Positions 17,629-26,541 are shown, numbered from the stretch's first letter. The stretch: DNA of 64,000 bases from Bradyrhizobium diazoefficiens (GCF_016616235.1 NZ_CP067100.1:6383001-6447000), one strand, 5' to 3'. Made by a program: numbers and translations. Notes: generated by a model not told the origin, from the sequence alone.

Positions 17629-18894
17629 TTAGGTTGCGAAGCCCGGATCCGCCTTTGCCGAATTCAACCGCGCGCGGATCAGCAGCGTCAGCACGATGCC
17701 GATGTTGAGCGCGTTCCACGCCACGCCGTTGGCGAACGCCGCGGCATAGGAGCCGGTGGCGTCGAAGATCACGCCCGAGACCCAGCCGCCAAAGGACATG
17801 CCGAACACGGAGGCGAAGATCACGATGCCGACGCGGGTTGCGGCTTCGCTCGCCGGCATCGCCTCGCGTACGATGATGGCGTAGCTCGGCACGATGCCGC
17901 CCTGGAACAGGCCGAACATCGCGGAGATCAGGTAGAGCGAGGAGAGGCTGTCGAAGAACAGATAGAACACCAGCGCAAAGCCCTGTGCCAGCGATCCGAT
18001 CAGCAGCGTGCGGATGCCGCCGATCTTGTCGGCGAGATAGCCCGAGCCGATCCGGCTGACGATGCCGCAGCCCATCATCAGCGACAGCATCTCGGCGCCG
18101 CGTGCCACGCCGTAGCCGAGGTCGCCGCAATAGGCGACGATATGCACCTGCGGCATCGCCATCGCGACGCAGCAGGAGATGCTGGCGATCGAGAGCAGCA
18201 CCGTCAGCGTGTTGGTCGAGAGCTTGAGATCGACCCGCGGCGGCGGCGCATTGGCGTGATTGCGGACGCTTTCATCGCCCATCTGCTTGCGCAGAAGCAG
18301 CACCAGAATGGTCATCAGGCTGGCGCAGACGAGGCCGATGCCGATATGGGTGGTGCGCCAGCCCAGGGTCTGCGTGCCGTAGCTCACGATCGGCGGCCAG
18401 ACCGTGCCGGCAACGTAATTGCCGCTCGCGACGATGGTCACAGCGAGCCCGCGATAGCGCTCGAACCAGTGCGAGGCCTCCGCCATCAGCGGCGCGAAGG
18501 TCGCCGAGGTGCCAAGACCGATGAGAAAATAGGCCGCCACGAATTGCCAAAGCTGCGTCGACAGGCCCGCGAGCACATTGGCGACGCCGAGGAAGGCGAT
18601 GCTGATCGCCATCGCCGGCACGATGCCGAACCGGTCGGTGATCTTGCCGGCGATCACGCCGCCGAGGCCGAAACCGAACATCATCAGCGTAAAGGCCAGC
18701 GACACCGCGCCGCGCGTGGCGGCGAATTCGCTCTGCACCACGGGAATCACGACCACGACCGCCCACATGCCGACGGCGCCAATCGAGCCGATCACAAGTG
18801 CAATGACGAGCCGCACCCAGGCCTGACGGGAATCGGGGGTGAAGGACGGCGGTTTTTGTCCTGGGTGATTTGGTGCGTGCACGGGCCGAACCAT
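17629..18894 (-). CDS. MFS transporter, oxalate/formate-antiporter-like
   Basis: About 421 residues and 12 hydrophobic segments. I prefer the ATG at 18894 (MVRPVHAPNHPG); an upstream start at 18942 adds 16 basic residues. The loop 2-3 motif reads AGKITDRFGIVPAM, and FLIGLGTSATFAPLMAE with SHWFERYRGLAVTIVASGNY are typical of the OFA and monocarboxylate-like branch. It is convergent with the TetR gene and may export or import a carboxylate linked to the aldehyde oxidoreductase; this link is inference. Confidence 0.85.
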   Translation of the reverse strand: MVRPVHAPNHPGQKPPSFTPDSRQAWVRLVIALVIGSIGAVGMWAVVVVIPVVQSEFAATRGAVSLAFTLMMFGFGLGGVIAGKITDRFGIVPAMAISIAFLGVANVLAGLSTQLWQFVAAYFLIGLGTSATFAPLMAEASHWFERYRGLAVTIVASGNYVAGTVWPPIVSYGTQTLGWRTTHIGIGLVCASLMTILVLLLRKQMGDESVRNHANAPPPRVDLKLSTNTLTVLLSIASISCCVAMAMPQVHIVAYCGDLGYGVARGAEMLSLMMGCGIVSRIGSGYLADKIGGIRTLLIGSLAQGFALVFYLFFDSLSSLYLISAMFGLFQGGIVPSYAIIVREAMPASEAATRVGIVIFASVFGMSFGGWVSGVIFDATGSYAAAFANGVAWNALNIGIVLTLLIRARLNSAKADPGFAT

Positions 18895-19043
18895 GTTCAC
18901 CGAGCGCCTCACCGTCAAGCATCGTGCCGCGATAATGGGCATGCGCTGTGCGCTGCGGTAAGAAGAGCTTGGCGAAAGCGCGCCTTGCCATTAGTTTGCA
19001 ATCTGCGTGTGCAACCATGCCGCGCGAAAGGCGTGCCAGCGGA

Positions 19044-19484
19044 ATGTTGCTGCGATTGACACGATCGATGCGGATCAGGGTGGGGCGCCTCATCGCCCTC
19101 GCCTATTTGTTCTGCGTGCTCGCGCCGGCCGCGGCACTTGCCTGGGGGAACGGCGCAACGCCCTGCCTCGGTGATGAAGCCGTGCTGGCCGATCTCGTGC
19201 CGGCGCATCACCAGATGCATGCGAGCCATGCGCATGGCGATGTGCCGCATGACCACGCGGGAATGCGCCACCATGCGGCCGCACAGGATGCCCCCGCCCC
19301 GCATCACCAGAACGGCAAGGGCCACGTTGGCCCGTGTTGCGCGATGATGTGCGTGAGCGCGCTGCCGGCCGATCTGCCCATATTTGCCAAGCCGCTTCAG
19401 CCGATCTCCGCCTGCGCGCCCGAGATCGTGGTCAGCCTGCACAGCGCGGCGCCGCCCCTGCATTACCGCCCTCCCATCGCCTGA
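19044..19484 (+). CDS. secreted His-rich protein of a copper locus
   Basis: About 146 residues. I took the ATG at 19044; 19068 is equally possible and neither has a strong ribosome-binding site. A signal peptide (RLIALAYLFCVLAPAAALA) is followed by a region dense in histidine (HHQMHASHAHGDVPHDHAG, HHQNGKGH) and a PCCAMMC cluster, all potential copper ligands. It does not match a family I can name with certainty. It heads a run of same-strand genes for copper handling, so a periplasmic copper-binding role is inferred. Confidence 0.65.
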   Translation: MLLRLTRSMRIRVGRLIALAYLFCVLAPAAALAWGNGATPCLGDEAVLADLVPAHHQMHASHAHGDVPHDHAGMRHHAAAQDAPAPHHQNGKGHVGPCCAMMCVSALPADLPIFAKPLQPISACAPEIVVSLHSAAPPLHYRPPIA

Positions 19485-19557
19485 TCTGACGCGACGATGT
19501 CGGGCCGTGCGCGCTTTTGCGCGCGCGGACCTGTGGTCTCCAGATCAGGGATGAATC

Positions 19558-19842
19558 ATGCTTACGCTTTCCGGGGCGGAGTCCGCCGGCGCATCTGCCG
19601 CGTGTGGACGATACTCTCCATCTAACTGGCCGCTGCTGGCCGCGATTGCGCTGGCGTTGTCCGGCTGCATGCCGGTGACCACGCAGGTCGCGGGCGCCGA
19701 TCCTGCCGATCCGGCGGCGAAGGTTCCGCCTATCGGCTATCGGCCCGCCATCGCGCCCTACACCAGCCTGCGGCCAGCAACGCCGGCGCCATGGCGCGAC
19801 CGCAACGACGGCGTCGCGCCGCAGCCGAAGCAAGACCGGTAG
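19558..19842 (+). CDS. small lipoprotein in copper operon
   Basis: A 94-residue protein with a hydrophobic segment (WPLLAAIALALSGC) ending in a lipobox LSGC at about residue 37, then a Pro/Ala-rich mature part of about 58 residues. The N-terminal extension before the hydrophobic segment is long, so the true start may lie further in. It lies 9 nt before the TolC-family gene, so co-expression is likely. The function is unknown. Confidence 0.6.
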   Translation: MLTLSGAESAGASAACGRYSPSNWPLLAAIALALSGCMPVTTQVAGADPADPAAKVPPIGYRPAIAPYTSLRPATPAPWRDRNDGVAPQPKQDR

Positions 19843-19851
19843 GAGCGCGCC

Positions 19852-21276
19852 ATGACACATTACCTGGCGCCAGGCTTGCTCGTTCTCGCGGCGCTCGGCC
19901 TGTCTGGCTGCGCCGCATTCTCGCCCGACGGCGGCATGAATGCCGTCTCGGAGTTGACGAGTCAGACCATCAACAAGGATGTCGCCTTCGTGCGGACAGC
20001 CGATAGCGCCGGCGCGGTCGATGAGCGCGTTCGCCAGCTGTTGTCGCGGACGCTCAGCGTAGATACTGCCGTGCAGATCGCGCTGTTCAACAACAAGGGT
20101 CTGCAAGCAGCCTATAACGAGCTGGCGCTAGCCGAGACCGATCTGGTCGAGCAGGGTCTGCCGCCCAATCCGGTGTTCTCGGTCTCACGGATCTCCGGCA
20201 ATGGCGCCAGCGAGGTCGAGCGCCAAGTGGTCGGCGACATCCTCGCGCTCGCCACCCTGCCGTTCCGCTCCGACATCGCCCGCGAGCGTTTTCGCCAGGC
20301 GCAGTTGCGCGCAGCACTGGCGACATTGCGGCTCGCCGCAGACGTACGCCGCGCCTACGTCATCGCCGTCGCCGGCAACGAAATGGTAGTGCTGCTCACC
20401 GACGGCAAGACGACGGCCGAATCGACCGCGCAGCTTGCGGTCAAGCTCGGCGAGACCGGCTCGCTCAACAAGCTCGACCAGGCCCGCGAGCAGGTGTTTT
20501 ACGCCGAGACCACCGCCGACCTTGCCGGCGCGCGGCAGGCGGCGACGAGCGCCCGCGAAAAGCTGGCGCGGCTGATGGGCCTGTGGGACGGTGACCTCGA
20601 CTTCCGTCTGCCCAACCGATTGCCGCCATTGCCGCGCCACCCGCTGGCGCTGCCCTCGATAGAAGCCGACGCAGTGGCCCATCGCATCGACCTGCAGATC
20701 GCGCGGCTGGAGCTGGCGGGGCTGGCCAAATCGCTTGATCTCACAGAGGCGACGCGCTTCGTGACGCTGCTCGATCTCGCCGGCATCTCCCGCCGCACCC
20801 AGGATCCGGAAGGGCCGCCGTTCCGCGAGCGGGGCTTCGACATCCAGTTCCAGATCCCGATCTTCGACGGCGGCGAGGTGCGGGTGCGGCAGGCGGCGGA
20901 GACCTACAATCTCGCGTTCAACCGCCTCACCGAGCGCGCGGTCAACGTCCGCTCGGAGGCGCGTGAAACCTACCGGACCTACCGCTCGACCTACGACATC
21001 GCCAGCCATTACCAGCGCGAGATCCTGCCGCTGCGCAAGATCATCACCGAGGAGATGCAGCTACGCTTCTCCAGCATGCAGGTCGATATCTTCGCGCTGC
21101 TCACCGAAGCGCGGCAGCGCCTCGCCTCGTTGCGCGGCGCGATCGATGCGAAGCAGCGCTTTTTCCTAGCGCAATCCGACCTGCAGACCGTCATTAATGG
21201 CGGCGGCGCGCCTGCAGCCGGTGGCGACAATCCTACCACCATCGCCGCGGCAGTCCCTGCCGACGGAGGTCACTGA
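19852..21276 (+). CDS. TolC-family outer-membrane efflux lipoprotein
   Basis: A 474-residue outer-membrane factor with a lipobox (LGLSGCAAF). The repeat structure of the family is visible: VDTAVQIALFNNKGLQAAYN in the first half and VRQAAETYNLAFNRLTERAV in the second, each with long amphipathic helices. It would provide the channel across the outer membrane in a CusC-like role. No RND pump or membrane-fusion gene is present next to it, which is unusual. It is followed 1 nt later by the multicopper oxidase gene. Confidence 0.88.
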   Translation: MTHYLAPGLLVLAALGLSGCAAFSPDGGMNAVSELTSQTINKDVAFVRTADSAGAVDERVRQLLSRTLSVDTAVQIALFNNKGLQAAYNELALAETDLVEQGLPPNPVFSVSRISGNGASEVERQVVGDILALATLPFRSDIARERFRQAQLRAALATLRLAADVRRAYVIAVAGNEMVVLLTDGKTTAESTAQLAVKLGETGSLNKLDQAREQVFYAETTADLAGARQAATSAREKLARLMGLWDGDLDFRLPNRLPPLPRHPLALPSIEADAVAHRIDLQIARLELAGLAKSLDLTEATRFVTLLDLAGISRRTQDPEGPPFRERGFDIQFQIPIFDGGEVRVRQAAETYNLAFNRLTERAVNVRSEARETYRTYRSTYDIASHYQREILPLRKIITEEMQLRFSSMQVDIFALLTEARQRLASLRGAIDAKQRFFLAQSDLQTVINGGGAPAAGGDNPTTIAAAVPADGGH

Positions 21277-21277
21277 C

Positions 21278-22621
21278 ATGGAGGCCAGCATGTTTTCCCG
21301 CCGAGGATTTTTGGGCACGGCCGCGCTTGCAAGCGCCTCCGTCGTCAGCGGCCGCGTCCAGGCGGCCGCGATCCCGGAAGCACCGCACATGGACAAAGTG
21401 GTGATGCAGCCGCCGCTGCACCCCACTGGCGGGCCCGACTATCGTCCCGTGGTGACGCTCAATGGCTGGTCACTCCCGTTTCGCATGAGCGGCGATTGGA
21501 AGGAATTCCATCTCGTCGCCGAGCCGGTGGTGCGCGAATTCGCCGAAGGCATGAAGGTGAACCTCTGGGGCTACAACGGCCAGTCGCCGGGCCCCACGAT
21601 CGAGGCGGTCGAGGGCGACAAGGTCCGCATCTTCGTCACTAACCGCCTGCCCGAATACACCACCGTGCACTGGCACGGCATGATCATCCCGAGCGGCATG
21701 GACGGTGTCGGAGGACTGAACCAGCCGCACATCCAGCCCGGAAAGACCTTCGTCTACGAGTTCGAGATGAAGAAGAGCGGGACCTTCATGTACCACCCGC
21801 ATTCCGACGAGATGGTGCAGATGGCAATGGGCATGATGGGCATGGTCGTCGTGCATCCGCGCGATCAAAGCTTCCGTCCCGTCGACCGCGACTTCGTCTT
21901 CGTGATGAGCACCTACCGCGTCGATCCCGGCACCTATCTGCCGAGGGTCAACGAGATGACAGATTTCAACATGTGGACCTGGAATGCGCGGGTGTTTCCC
22001 GGCATCGATCCGCTGCCGGTACGGCTCGGCGACAAGGTGCGCGTGCGCATCGGCAATCTCAGCATGACCAACCATCCGATCCATCTGCACGGTCACAGCT
22101 TTGCGGTGACCTGCACCGACGGCGGCTGGATTCCGCAGAGTGCGCAATATCCGGAGACGACGACCGACGTGCCGGTCGGGGCCGTGCGCGTGTTCGACGT
22201 GCTCGCCGACAATCCCGGCGACTGGGCGTTCCATTGCCACAAGTCGCACCACACCATGAATGCGATGGGGCACGACATGCGCAACCTGATCGGCGTGTCG
22301 CGCAAGGATCTCGCCAAGGCGGTCGGCAAGCTCGCGCCCGACGCGATGGTGATGGGCCAGTCCGGCATGGCGATGGGCAACATGGAGATGCCCGCGCCCG
22401 ACAACACGCTGCCGATGATGACGGGTACCGGCCAGTTCGGACCGATCGAGATGGGCGGCATGTTCACGGTGATGAAGATCCGCGAGGACCTCGCGCGCGA
22501 CGATTACCGCGATCCCGGCCCTTACCAATTCCCGAAGGGCACCGTCGCCTACGAGGTCGAAGCACCCGATGCAGCGCCGGCGCGCCAGCCCGGTCCGCCG
22601 ATGCACAAAATGAAGATGTAG
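21278..22621 (+). CDS. Tat-exported multicopper oxidase
   Basis: A 447-residue oxidase. The ATG at 21278 has GGAGG about 8 nt upstream; the Met at 21290 is an alternative. SRRGFLGTAALA is a Tat signal. All four copper motifs are present: HWHG (about 131-134), HPHS (about 173-176), HPIHLHGH, and HCHKSHHTMNAMGH. The last 100 residues are Met-rich (GQSGMAMGNMEM, MPMMTGTGQ style), as in CopA/CueO-type cuprous oxidases. I infer oxidation of toxic Cu(I) in the periplasm. It is in an operon with TolC-family, cupredoxin and CusF-like genes. Confidence 0.92.
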   Translation: MEASMFSRRGFLGTAALASASVVSGRVQAAAIPEAPHMDKVVMQPPLHPTGGPDYRPVVTLNGWSLPFRMSGDWKEFHLVAEPVVREFAEGMKVNLWGYNGQSPGPTIEAVEGDKVRIFVTNRLPEYTTVHWHGMIIPSGMDGVGGLNQPHIQPGKTFVYEFEMKKSGTFMYHPHSDEMVQMAMGMMGMVVVHPRDQSFRPVDRDFVFVMSTYRVDPGTYLPRVNEMTDFNMWTWNARVFPGIDPLPVRLGDKVRVRIGNLSMTNHPIHLHGHSFAVTCTDGGWIPQSAQYPETTTDVPVGAVRVFDVLADNPGDWAFHCHKSHHTMNAMGHDMRNLIGVSRKDLAKAVGKLAPDAMVMGQSGMAMGNMEMPAPDNTLPMMTGTGQFGPIEMGGMFTVMKIREDLARDDYRDPGPYQFPKGTVAYEVEAPDAAPARQPGPPMHKMKM

Positions 22622-22650
22622 CGTTGAACCACCAACCGGAGAACAAGAAG

Positions 22651-23103
22651 ATGAAGACGATCAAACTCGCCTTGGCCCTGGCCGCGCTTGGGATCGCGCC
22701 CGTGCTTGCCCATGAGCATCACGCGCATGGGAGTTTTTCGGCCGGCGAGCCCGGCGACCCCAGGAAACTGGCGCGCACCATCGAGATCGCGATGAGCGAG
22801 ATGTCCTACGAGCCGTCGAACATCACGGTGAAACGCGGCGAGCAGATCCGCTTCGTGCTGCGCAATGTCGGCAAGGAGGACCATGAATTCCTGCTTGCCA
22901 CGCCCAAGGAGAATCTCGCGCATGCCGAGGTGATGAAGAAGCATCCGCACATGGAACATGACGATCCCAACGGCGTCAGGCTGGCGCCGAACAAGACCGC
23001 CGAGATCCTCTGGAAGTTCACCAAGGCTGGCACGTTCGAATTTTCCTGCCTGATTCCCGACCATCGCGACTACGGCATGATCGGCCACGTCACCGCGAAA
23101 TGA
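22651..23103 (+). CDS. periplasmic cupredoxin (plastocyanin-like)
   Basis: A 150-residue protein starting at ATG 22651 after CCGGAG. The signal peptide is MKTIKLALALAALGIAPVLA, followed by HEHHAHG. A cupredoxin fold is shown by SYEPSNITVKRGEQIRFVLR, KEDHEFLLATP and the C-terminal FEFSCLIPDHRDYGMIGHV, giving His, Cys, His and Met as a type 1 copper site. It lies 30 nt after the oxidase gene and would carry copper or electrons in the periplasm. Confidence 0.9.
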   Translation: MKTIKLALALAALGIAPVLAHEHHAHGSFSAGEPGDPRKLARTIEIAMSEMSYEPSNITVKRGEQIRFVLRNVGKEDHEFLLATPKENLAHAEVMKKHPHMEHDDPNGVRLAPNKTAEILWKFTKAGTFEFSCLIPDHRDYGMIGHVTAK

Positions 23104-23119
23104 AGCAGCGGAGAAAGCC

Positions 23120-23422
23120 ATGAAACCGATGATCCGACTCACCGCAGCGCTCGCGTTGGCGCTGGGCCCGACCTTTGGCGCAGCTGCGGCGCAGGGCGCC
23201 CCGATCAGCGGCGAAGTCAAGAAGGTCGATGAAAGCGCCGGCAAGATCACGCTCAAGCACGGCCCGGCCAAGAGCCTCGGCATGGATGAACCCATGACCA
23301 TGGTCTACCGCGTCAAGGATCCCGCGATGCTCAAGCAGGTGAAGGTCGGCGACAAGGTCACCTTCGAGGCCGAGGAGGCGGCTTCCGGGTACACCGTGAC
23401 CAAGATGGAGAAAGCGAAGTAG
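23120..23422 (+). CDS. CusF-like periplasmic copper-binding protein
   Basis: A 100-residue protein with a signal peptide (MIRLTAALALALGPTFGAAAA). The mature part has the CusF OB-fold order: SGEVKKVDESAGKITLKHG, then LGMDEPMTMVYRVKD (Met ligands), then VKVGDKVTFEAE. E. coli CusF binds Cu(I) by one His and two Met; here the Met pair is present and the His of KHGPA is a candidate. It is last in the copper operon. Confidence 0.88.
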   Translation: MKPMIRLTAALALALGPTFGAAAAQGAPISGEVKKVDESAGKITLKHGPAKSLGMDEPMTMVYRVKDPAMLKQVKVGDKVTFEAEEAASGYTVTKMEKAK

Positions 23423-23427
23423 GCCCA

Positions 23428-23474
23428 ACCGTCATTCCGGGGCGCGCCCCTTGGCGCGAGGCCCGAAATGACGC
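23428..23474. repeat. CGTCATTCCGGGGC inverted repeat
   Basis: Arms CGTCATTCCGGGGC and GCCCGAAATGACG enclose a GC-rich centre. This is a second type of dispersed intergenic palindrome. It lies directly after the copper operon and could act as its terminator. A truncated relative (CGGTCATTGCGAGCGCAGCGA) lies near 26475. Confidence 0.55.
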
Positions 23475-23509
23475 CGGTGGCCCCGAAACACCCGCTCCGC
23501 CGCCCTCCG

Positions 23510-23525
23510 TTAACCCTTTGCTAAC
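23510..23525. promoter_or_regulatory. CtrA-box-like motif upstream of flhA
   Basis: TTAA-CCCTTTG-CTAAC is one mismatch from the CtrA consensus TTAA-N7-TTAAC. It lies 168 nt before the flhA start, followed by a CCCGGCAA...TTGCCGGG hairpin. CtrA controls early flagellar genes in Caulobacter, so the placement makes sense, but a single near-match is weak evidence. Confidence 0.4.
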
Positions 23526-23692
23526 CATACACCCGGCAAGAATTGCCGGGTGAAGTCGAGTGTCGTCAGCCGGGTAGAACGGGAGTCCCCGTGGACGCCA
23601 GTGCGGTGCCTCACTTTCGGAGCGGCGGCCCATCGGCCGCCGCGCAGACGTTTGGGGCGCGCGGACGGCAGTCGCGCGGGGAGGCAGCTACC

Positions 23693-25834
23693 ATGGTCGA
23701 CGTCACCGCAGGACAGGGCGTAGGCAGCGCGAAGCCAAGCATCCCGTCTCTCAACGACATCGTCAGCATCCTCAAGCGCGGCGACATTGCACTCGCGCTC
23801 GGCGTCCTCACCATCCTGGTGGTGCTGATCCTGCCCTTGCCGGCGATCGTGCTGGACTTGTTCCTGGCGATCTCGATCACGCTTTCGATCCTGATCCTGA
23901 TGACGTCGCTGTTCATCCAGACGCCGCTGGAATTCTCCGCCTTCCCGACCGTCCTCTTGATCTCGACCATGCTGCGCCTGTCGCTCAACATGGCCTCGAC
24001 CCGCCTGATCCTGTCGCACGGGCACGAGGGTACGGCTGCCGCCGGTCACGTCATCGAAGCCTTCGGCAGCTTCGTGATGGGCGGCAATTTCGTCATCGGC
24101 ATCATCGTCTTCGCCATCCTGATCATCGTCAACTTCGTCGTCATCACCAAGGGTTCGGGCCGTATCGCCGAAGTCGCCGCGCGCTTCCACCTCGATGCCA
24201 TGCCCGGCAAGCAGATGGCGATCGACGCCGACCTCTCTGCCGGCCTGATCGACGAGAAGGTTGCCAAGCACCGGCGCAAGGAGCTGGAGGACGAGAGCGG
24301 CTTCTTCGGCGCCATGGACGGTGCCTCCAAATTCGTCCGGGGCGACGCCATCGCCGGCCTGTTGATCGTCTTCATCAACGTCGTCGGCGGCATGATCATC
24401 GGCGTGGCGCAGCAGGGCCTGTCCTTCGCCGACGCCGGTCGCAGCTACACGCTGCTGACCGTCGGTGATGGCCTCGTCACCCAGGTGCCGGCGCTGATCG
24501 TCTCGACCGCGGCCGGCCTGCTCGTCTCCAAGGCCGGCGTGTCCGGCGCCGCCGACAAGGCGCTGATGAAGCAGTTCTCCGGCTATCCGCAGGCGCTGGC
24601 GATGTCCTCGGCGGTCATGCTGGTGCTGGCGGCCCTGCCGGGCATTCCGACCATCCCCTTCCTGGCGCTCGGCGCCGGCGCCGGCGCGCTGGCCTGGAAC
24701 GCGCGCAATCGTAACCGGGTGACCGCCAAGGCCGAGGAAGCGGCCAAGGCCGCGCCCGCTCCGGGAACGCCGGGCGCGCCGGGCACTGCCGCGGCCGAGG
24801 AGCCGATCTCGGCCGCGCTGAAGATCGACGACCTCAAGATCGAGCTCGGCTATGCTCTCTTGCCGCTGGTCAACGGCCCCGACGGCACCGACCGCCTCAC
24901 CGAGCAGATCAAGGCGCTGCGCCGCTCGCTGGCGATCGAGATGGGTTTCGTGATGCCGGCGGTACGCATCCTCGACAACGTCCAGCTCGAGGCCAACACC
25001 TACATCATCAAGATCAAGGAGGTCGACGCCGGCACCGGCAAGATCTGGCCGAACCAGTTCATGGTCATGGACCCCGGCGGCAGCCAGGTGCAGGTGCCCG
25101 GCATCCACACCACCGAGCCGACCTTCGGCCTGCCCGCGACCTGGGTCGACGCCAGCCTCAAGGAAGAGGCCTCGCTCAAGGGCTACACCGTCGTCGACGC
25201 CGCCACCGTGCTCTCGACCCATCTCACCGAGCTGCTCAAGGCCAACATGTCGGACCTGCTCTCCTATGGCGAGGTGCAGAAGCTGCTCAAGGAGCTGCCG
25301 AAGGAGCAGAGCGAGCTGGTCAAGGACATCGTGCCGGGACAGGTCACGGTCTCCGGTATCCAGCGCGTGCTGCAGCTGCTGCTGGCCGAGCGCATCTCGA
25401 TCCGCGATCTCTCGACCATTCTCGAAGGCATCGCCGACTCGCTCGCCTTCTCGCGCAATCCCGCCACCATGGTCGAGCACGTCCGCGCTCGCCTGGCGCG
25501 GCAGATCTGTGCACAAAACATCTCCTACAACGGCTATCTGCCGCTGATCGCGCTGTCGGCGCGCTGGGAACAGGCCTTTGCCGAATCCATCATCGGTCAG
25601 GGCGAAGAGCGCAGCCTCGCGATGCAGCCGTCAAAGCTGTCGGAGTTCATGACCGCGGTGCGCGAGGCGTTCGAGCGCGCCGCGCGCGAAGGCGAAGCTC
25701 CGGTGCTGGTCACCTCTGCGGCAATTCGCCCGTTCGTGCGTTCTCTCGTCGAGCGGTTCCGGGCGCAGACGACGGTGCTGTCGCAGGCTGAAATCCACCC
25801 TAGGGCGAGGTTGAAAACGGTCGGAAGCATCTGA
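23693..25834 (+). CDS. flhA: flagellar export apparatus protein FlhA
   Basis: A 713-residue FlhA. The ATG at 23693 follows GGGGAGG; the open frame continues upstream without homology. The N-terminal half has about eight membrane segments (LGVLTILVVLILPLPAIVLD and onward). The FHIPEP-family loop is present as LRLSLNMASTRLIL, GSGRIAEVAARFHLDAMPGK and QMAIDADLSAGLID. A short Ala/Pro-rich linker (AAPAPGTPGAPGTAAAEEP) leads to the cytoplasmic export domain (GYALLPLVNGPDG, IRDLSTILEGIADSL). It is the central gate of the flagellar type III secretion system. It stands apart from other flagellar genes except fliI/fliJ 4 kb away. Confidence 0.96.
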   Translation: MVDVTAGQGVGSAKPSIPSLNDIVSILKRGDIALALGVLTILVVLILPLPAIVLDLFLAISITLSILILMTSLFIQTPLEFSAFPTVLLISTMLRLSLNMASTRLILSHGHEGTAAAGHVIEAFGSFVMGGNFVIGIIVFAILIIVNFVVITKGSGRIAEVAARFHLDAMPGKQMAIDADLSAGLIDEKVAKHRRKELEDESGFFGAMDGASKFVRGDAIAGLLIVFINVVGGMIIGVAQQGLSFADAGRSYTLLTVGDGLVTQVPALIVSTAAGLLVSKAGVSGAADKALMKQFSGYPQALAMSSAVMLVLAALPGIPTIPFLALGAGAGALAWNARNRNRVTAKAEEAAKAAPAPGTPGAPGTAAAEEPISAALKIDDLKIELGYALLPLVNGPDGTDRLTEQIKALRRSLAIEMGFVMPAVRILDNVQLEANTYIIKIKEVDAGTGKIWPNQFMVMDPGGSQVQVPGIHTTEPTFGLPATWVDASLKEEASLKGYTVVDAATVLSTHLTELLKANMSDLLSYGEVQKLLKELPKEQSELVKDIVPGQVTVSGIQRVLQLLLAERISIRDLSTILEGIADSLAFSRNPATMVEHVRARLARQICAQNISYNGYLPLIALSARWEQAFAESIIGQGEERSLAMQPSKLSEFMTAVREAFERAAREGEAPVLVTSAAIRPFVRSLVERFRAQTTVLSQAEIHPRARLKTVGSI

Positions 25835-26128
25835 TTTGTCTTAAGAAGCCGTGTGTTTTTCGGCCACAGGCAAATGGTTTTTGAGTTCCTGGGGCCTTGT
25901 CGACCAAAGACCGAGAGGGCTTCTTACAGGTACATTACAGCTTTGAAATAATTATATAATCGAACGATCCAGCGTCGGTTTTGATCGCGTCCTTTCACGT
26001 CCTGTCACGCTCTTGTGATCGCCCCTTGGGAACGAATCCCCCCAATACTAGGTTGTTGGGCACCGGAAGCATGAACCTGCCCGAACAGGGCAGCGACTAC
26101 TTCGGGTAGATGGCGGCAGGAGCCTTCC
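25835..26128. other. intergenic region between flhA and a small membrane-protein gene
   Basis: No gene is seen. A 9-bp inverted repeat TAAGAAGCC (25842-25850) and GGCTTCTTA (25918-25926) is separated by about 67 nt. An AT-rich block with TATAAT at 25955-25960 could be a promoter element, though I do not see a convincing -35 at the right distance. A better promoter candidate is listed separately at 26029. Confidence 0.5.
26029..26054 (+). promoter_or_regulatory. EcfG-type promoter candidate, GGAAC-N17-GGTT
   Basis: GGAAC at 26029-26033 and GGTT at 26051-26054 are separated by 17 nt. The alphaproteobacterial general stress sigma factor EcfG recognises GGAAC-N16/17-CGTT, so there is one mismatch. 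It lies about 75 nt before the small gene at 26129 in the right orientation. Confidence 0.35.
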
Positions 26129-26329
26129 ATGAACCACTCGATCTACAGCGCTGATCGCTCGACCCATCTGAAGATCGTGGTCGTGGCCCTCGTCGCAGGG
26201 ATCGTGGTGGCGGGCCTCGGCATCACGGCGCGCTCGGGTTCGGACGAAGGCCTGACCCAGACTGCCCGCGTCATCAAGGCCGGCAAGCCGGTTGTTATCA
26301 CCAGCTCGAACGCGTCCCTCGTTCGATAA
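26129..26329 (+). CDS. 66-residue single-pass membrane protein
   Basis: The ATG follows CAGGAG at about 8 nt. After 15 polar residues there is one strong membrane segment (IVVVALVAGIVVAGLGITA), then a short basic tail containing KAGKPVVITSSNASLVR. Similar small proteins are common in Bradyrhizobium but have no assigned function that I know of. A clear hairpin terminator follows 99 nt after the stop, and an EcfG-like promoter precedes it, so this is a self-contained unit that may be stress-induced. Confidence 0.7.
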   Translation: MNHSIYSADRSTHLKIVVVALVAGIVVAGLGITARSGSDEGLTQTARVIKAGKPVVITSSNASLVR

Positions 26330-26427
26330 GGAGATTTGACGAGTTTTGTGAATTCACGCGGCTCTTTACCAGCCCCCCAAAGTCGCCACGTGGATATGTA
26401 GACGACCCCAACCCCAAGTCGACTACA

Positions 26428-26456
26428 GAAAGCGCCCGCCCCCCACGGGCGCTTTC
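26428..26456 (+). terminator. hairpin terminator after the 66-residue protein gene
   Basis: GAAAGCGCCCG and CGGGCGCTTTC form a perfect 11-bp stem around a C-rich 7-nt loop. The T-run after it is short (TCTCAT follows), but the A/T base of the stem is typical. It separates the small gene from the opposing AraC gene. Confidence 0.65.
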
Positions 26457-26541
26457 TCATGTCTGGCTACCCGGTCATTGCGAGCGCAGCGACGGAAGGT
26501 GCAAGGCCCTTCTTCCAGCCACGACCCGCAAAAATCGCCGC

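Noticed and set aside
17413..19059. A 548-codon open frame antisense to the MFS transporter gene
   Set aside because: The composition is a mirror of the transporter's GC-rich third positions, with no recognisable protein features.
23510..25516. A 668-codon open frame antisense to flhA
   Set aside because: Low-complexity Asp/Gln/Arg-rich translation typical of a shadow; flhA is well conserved.
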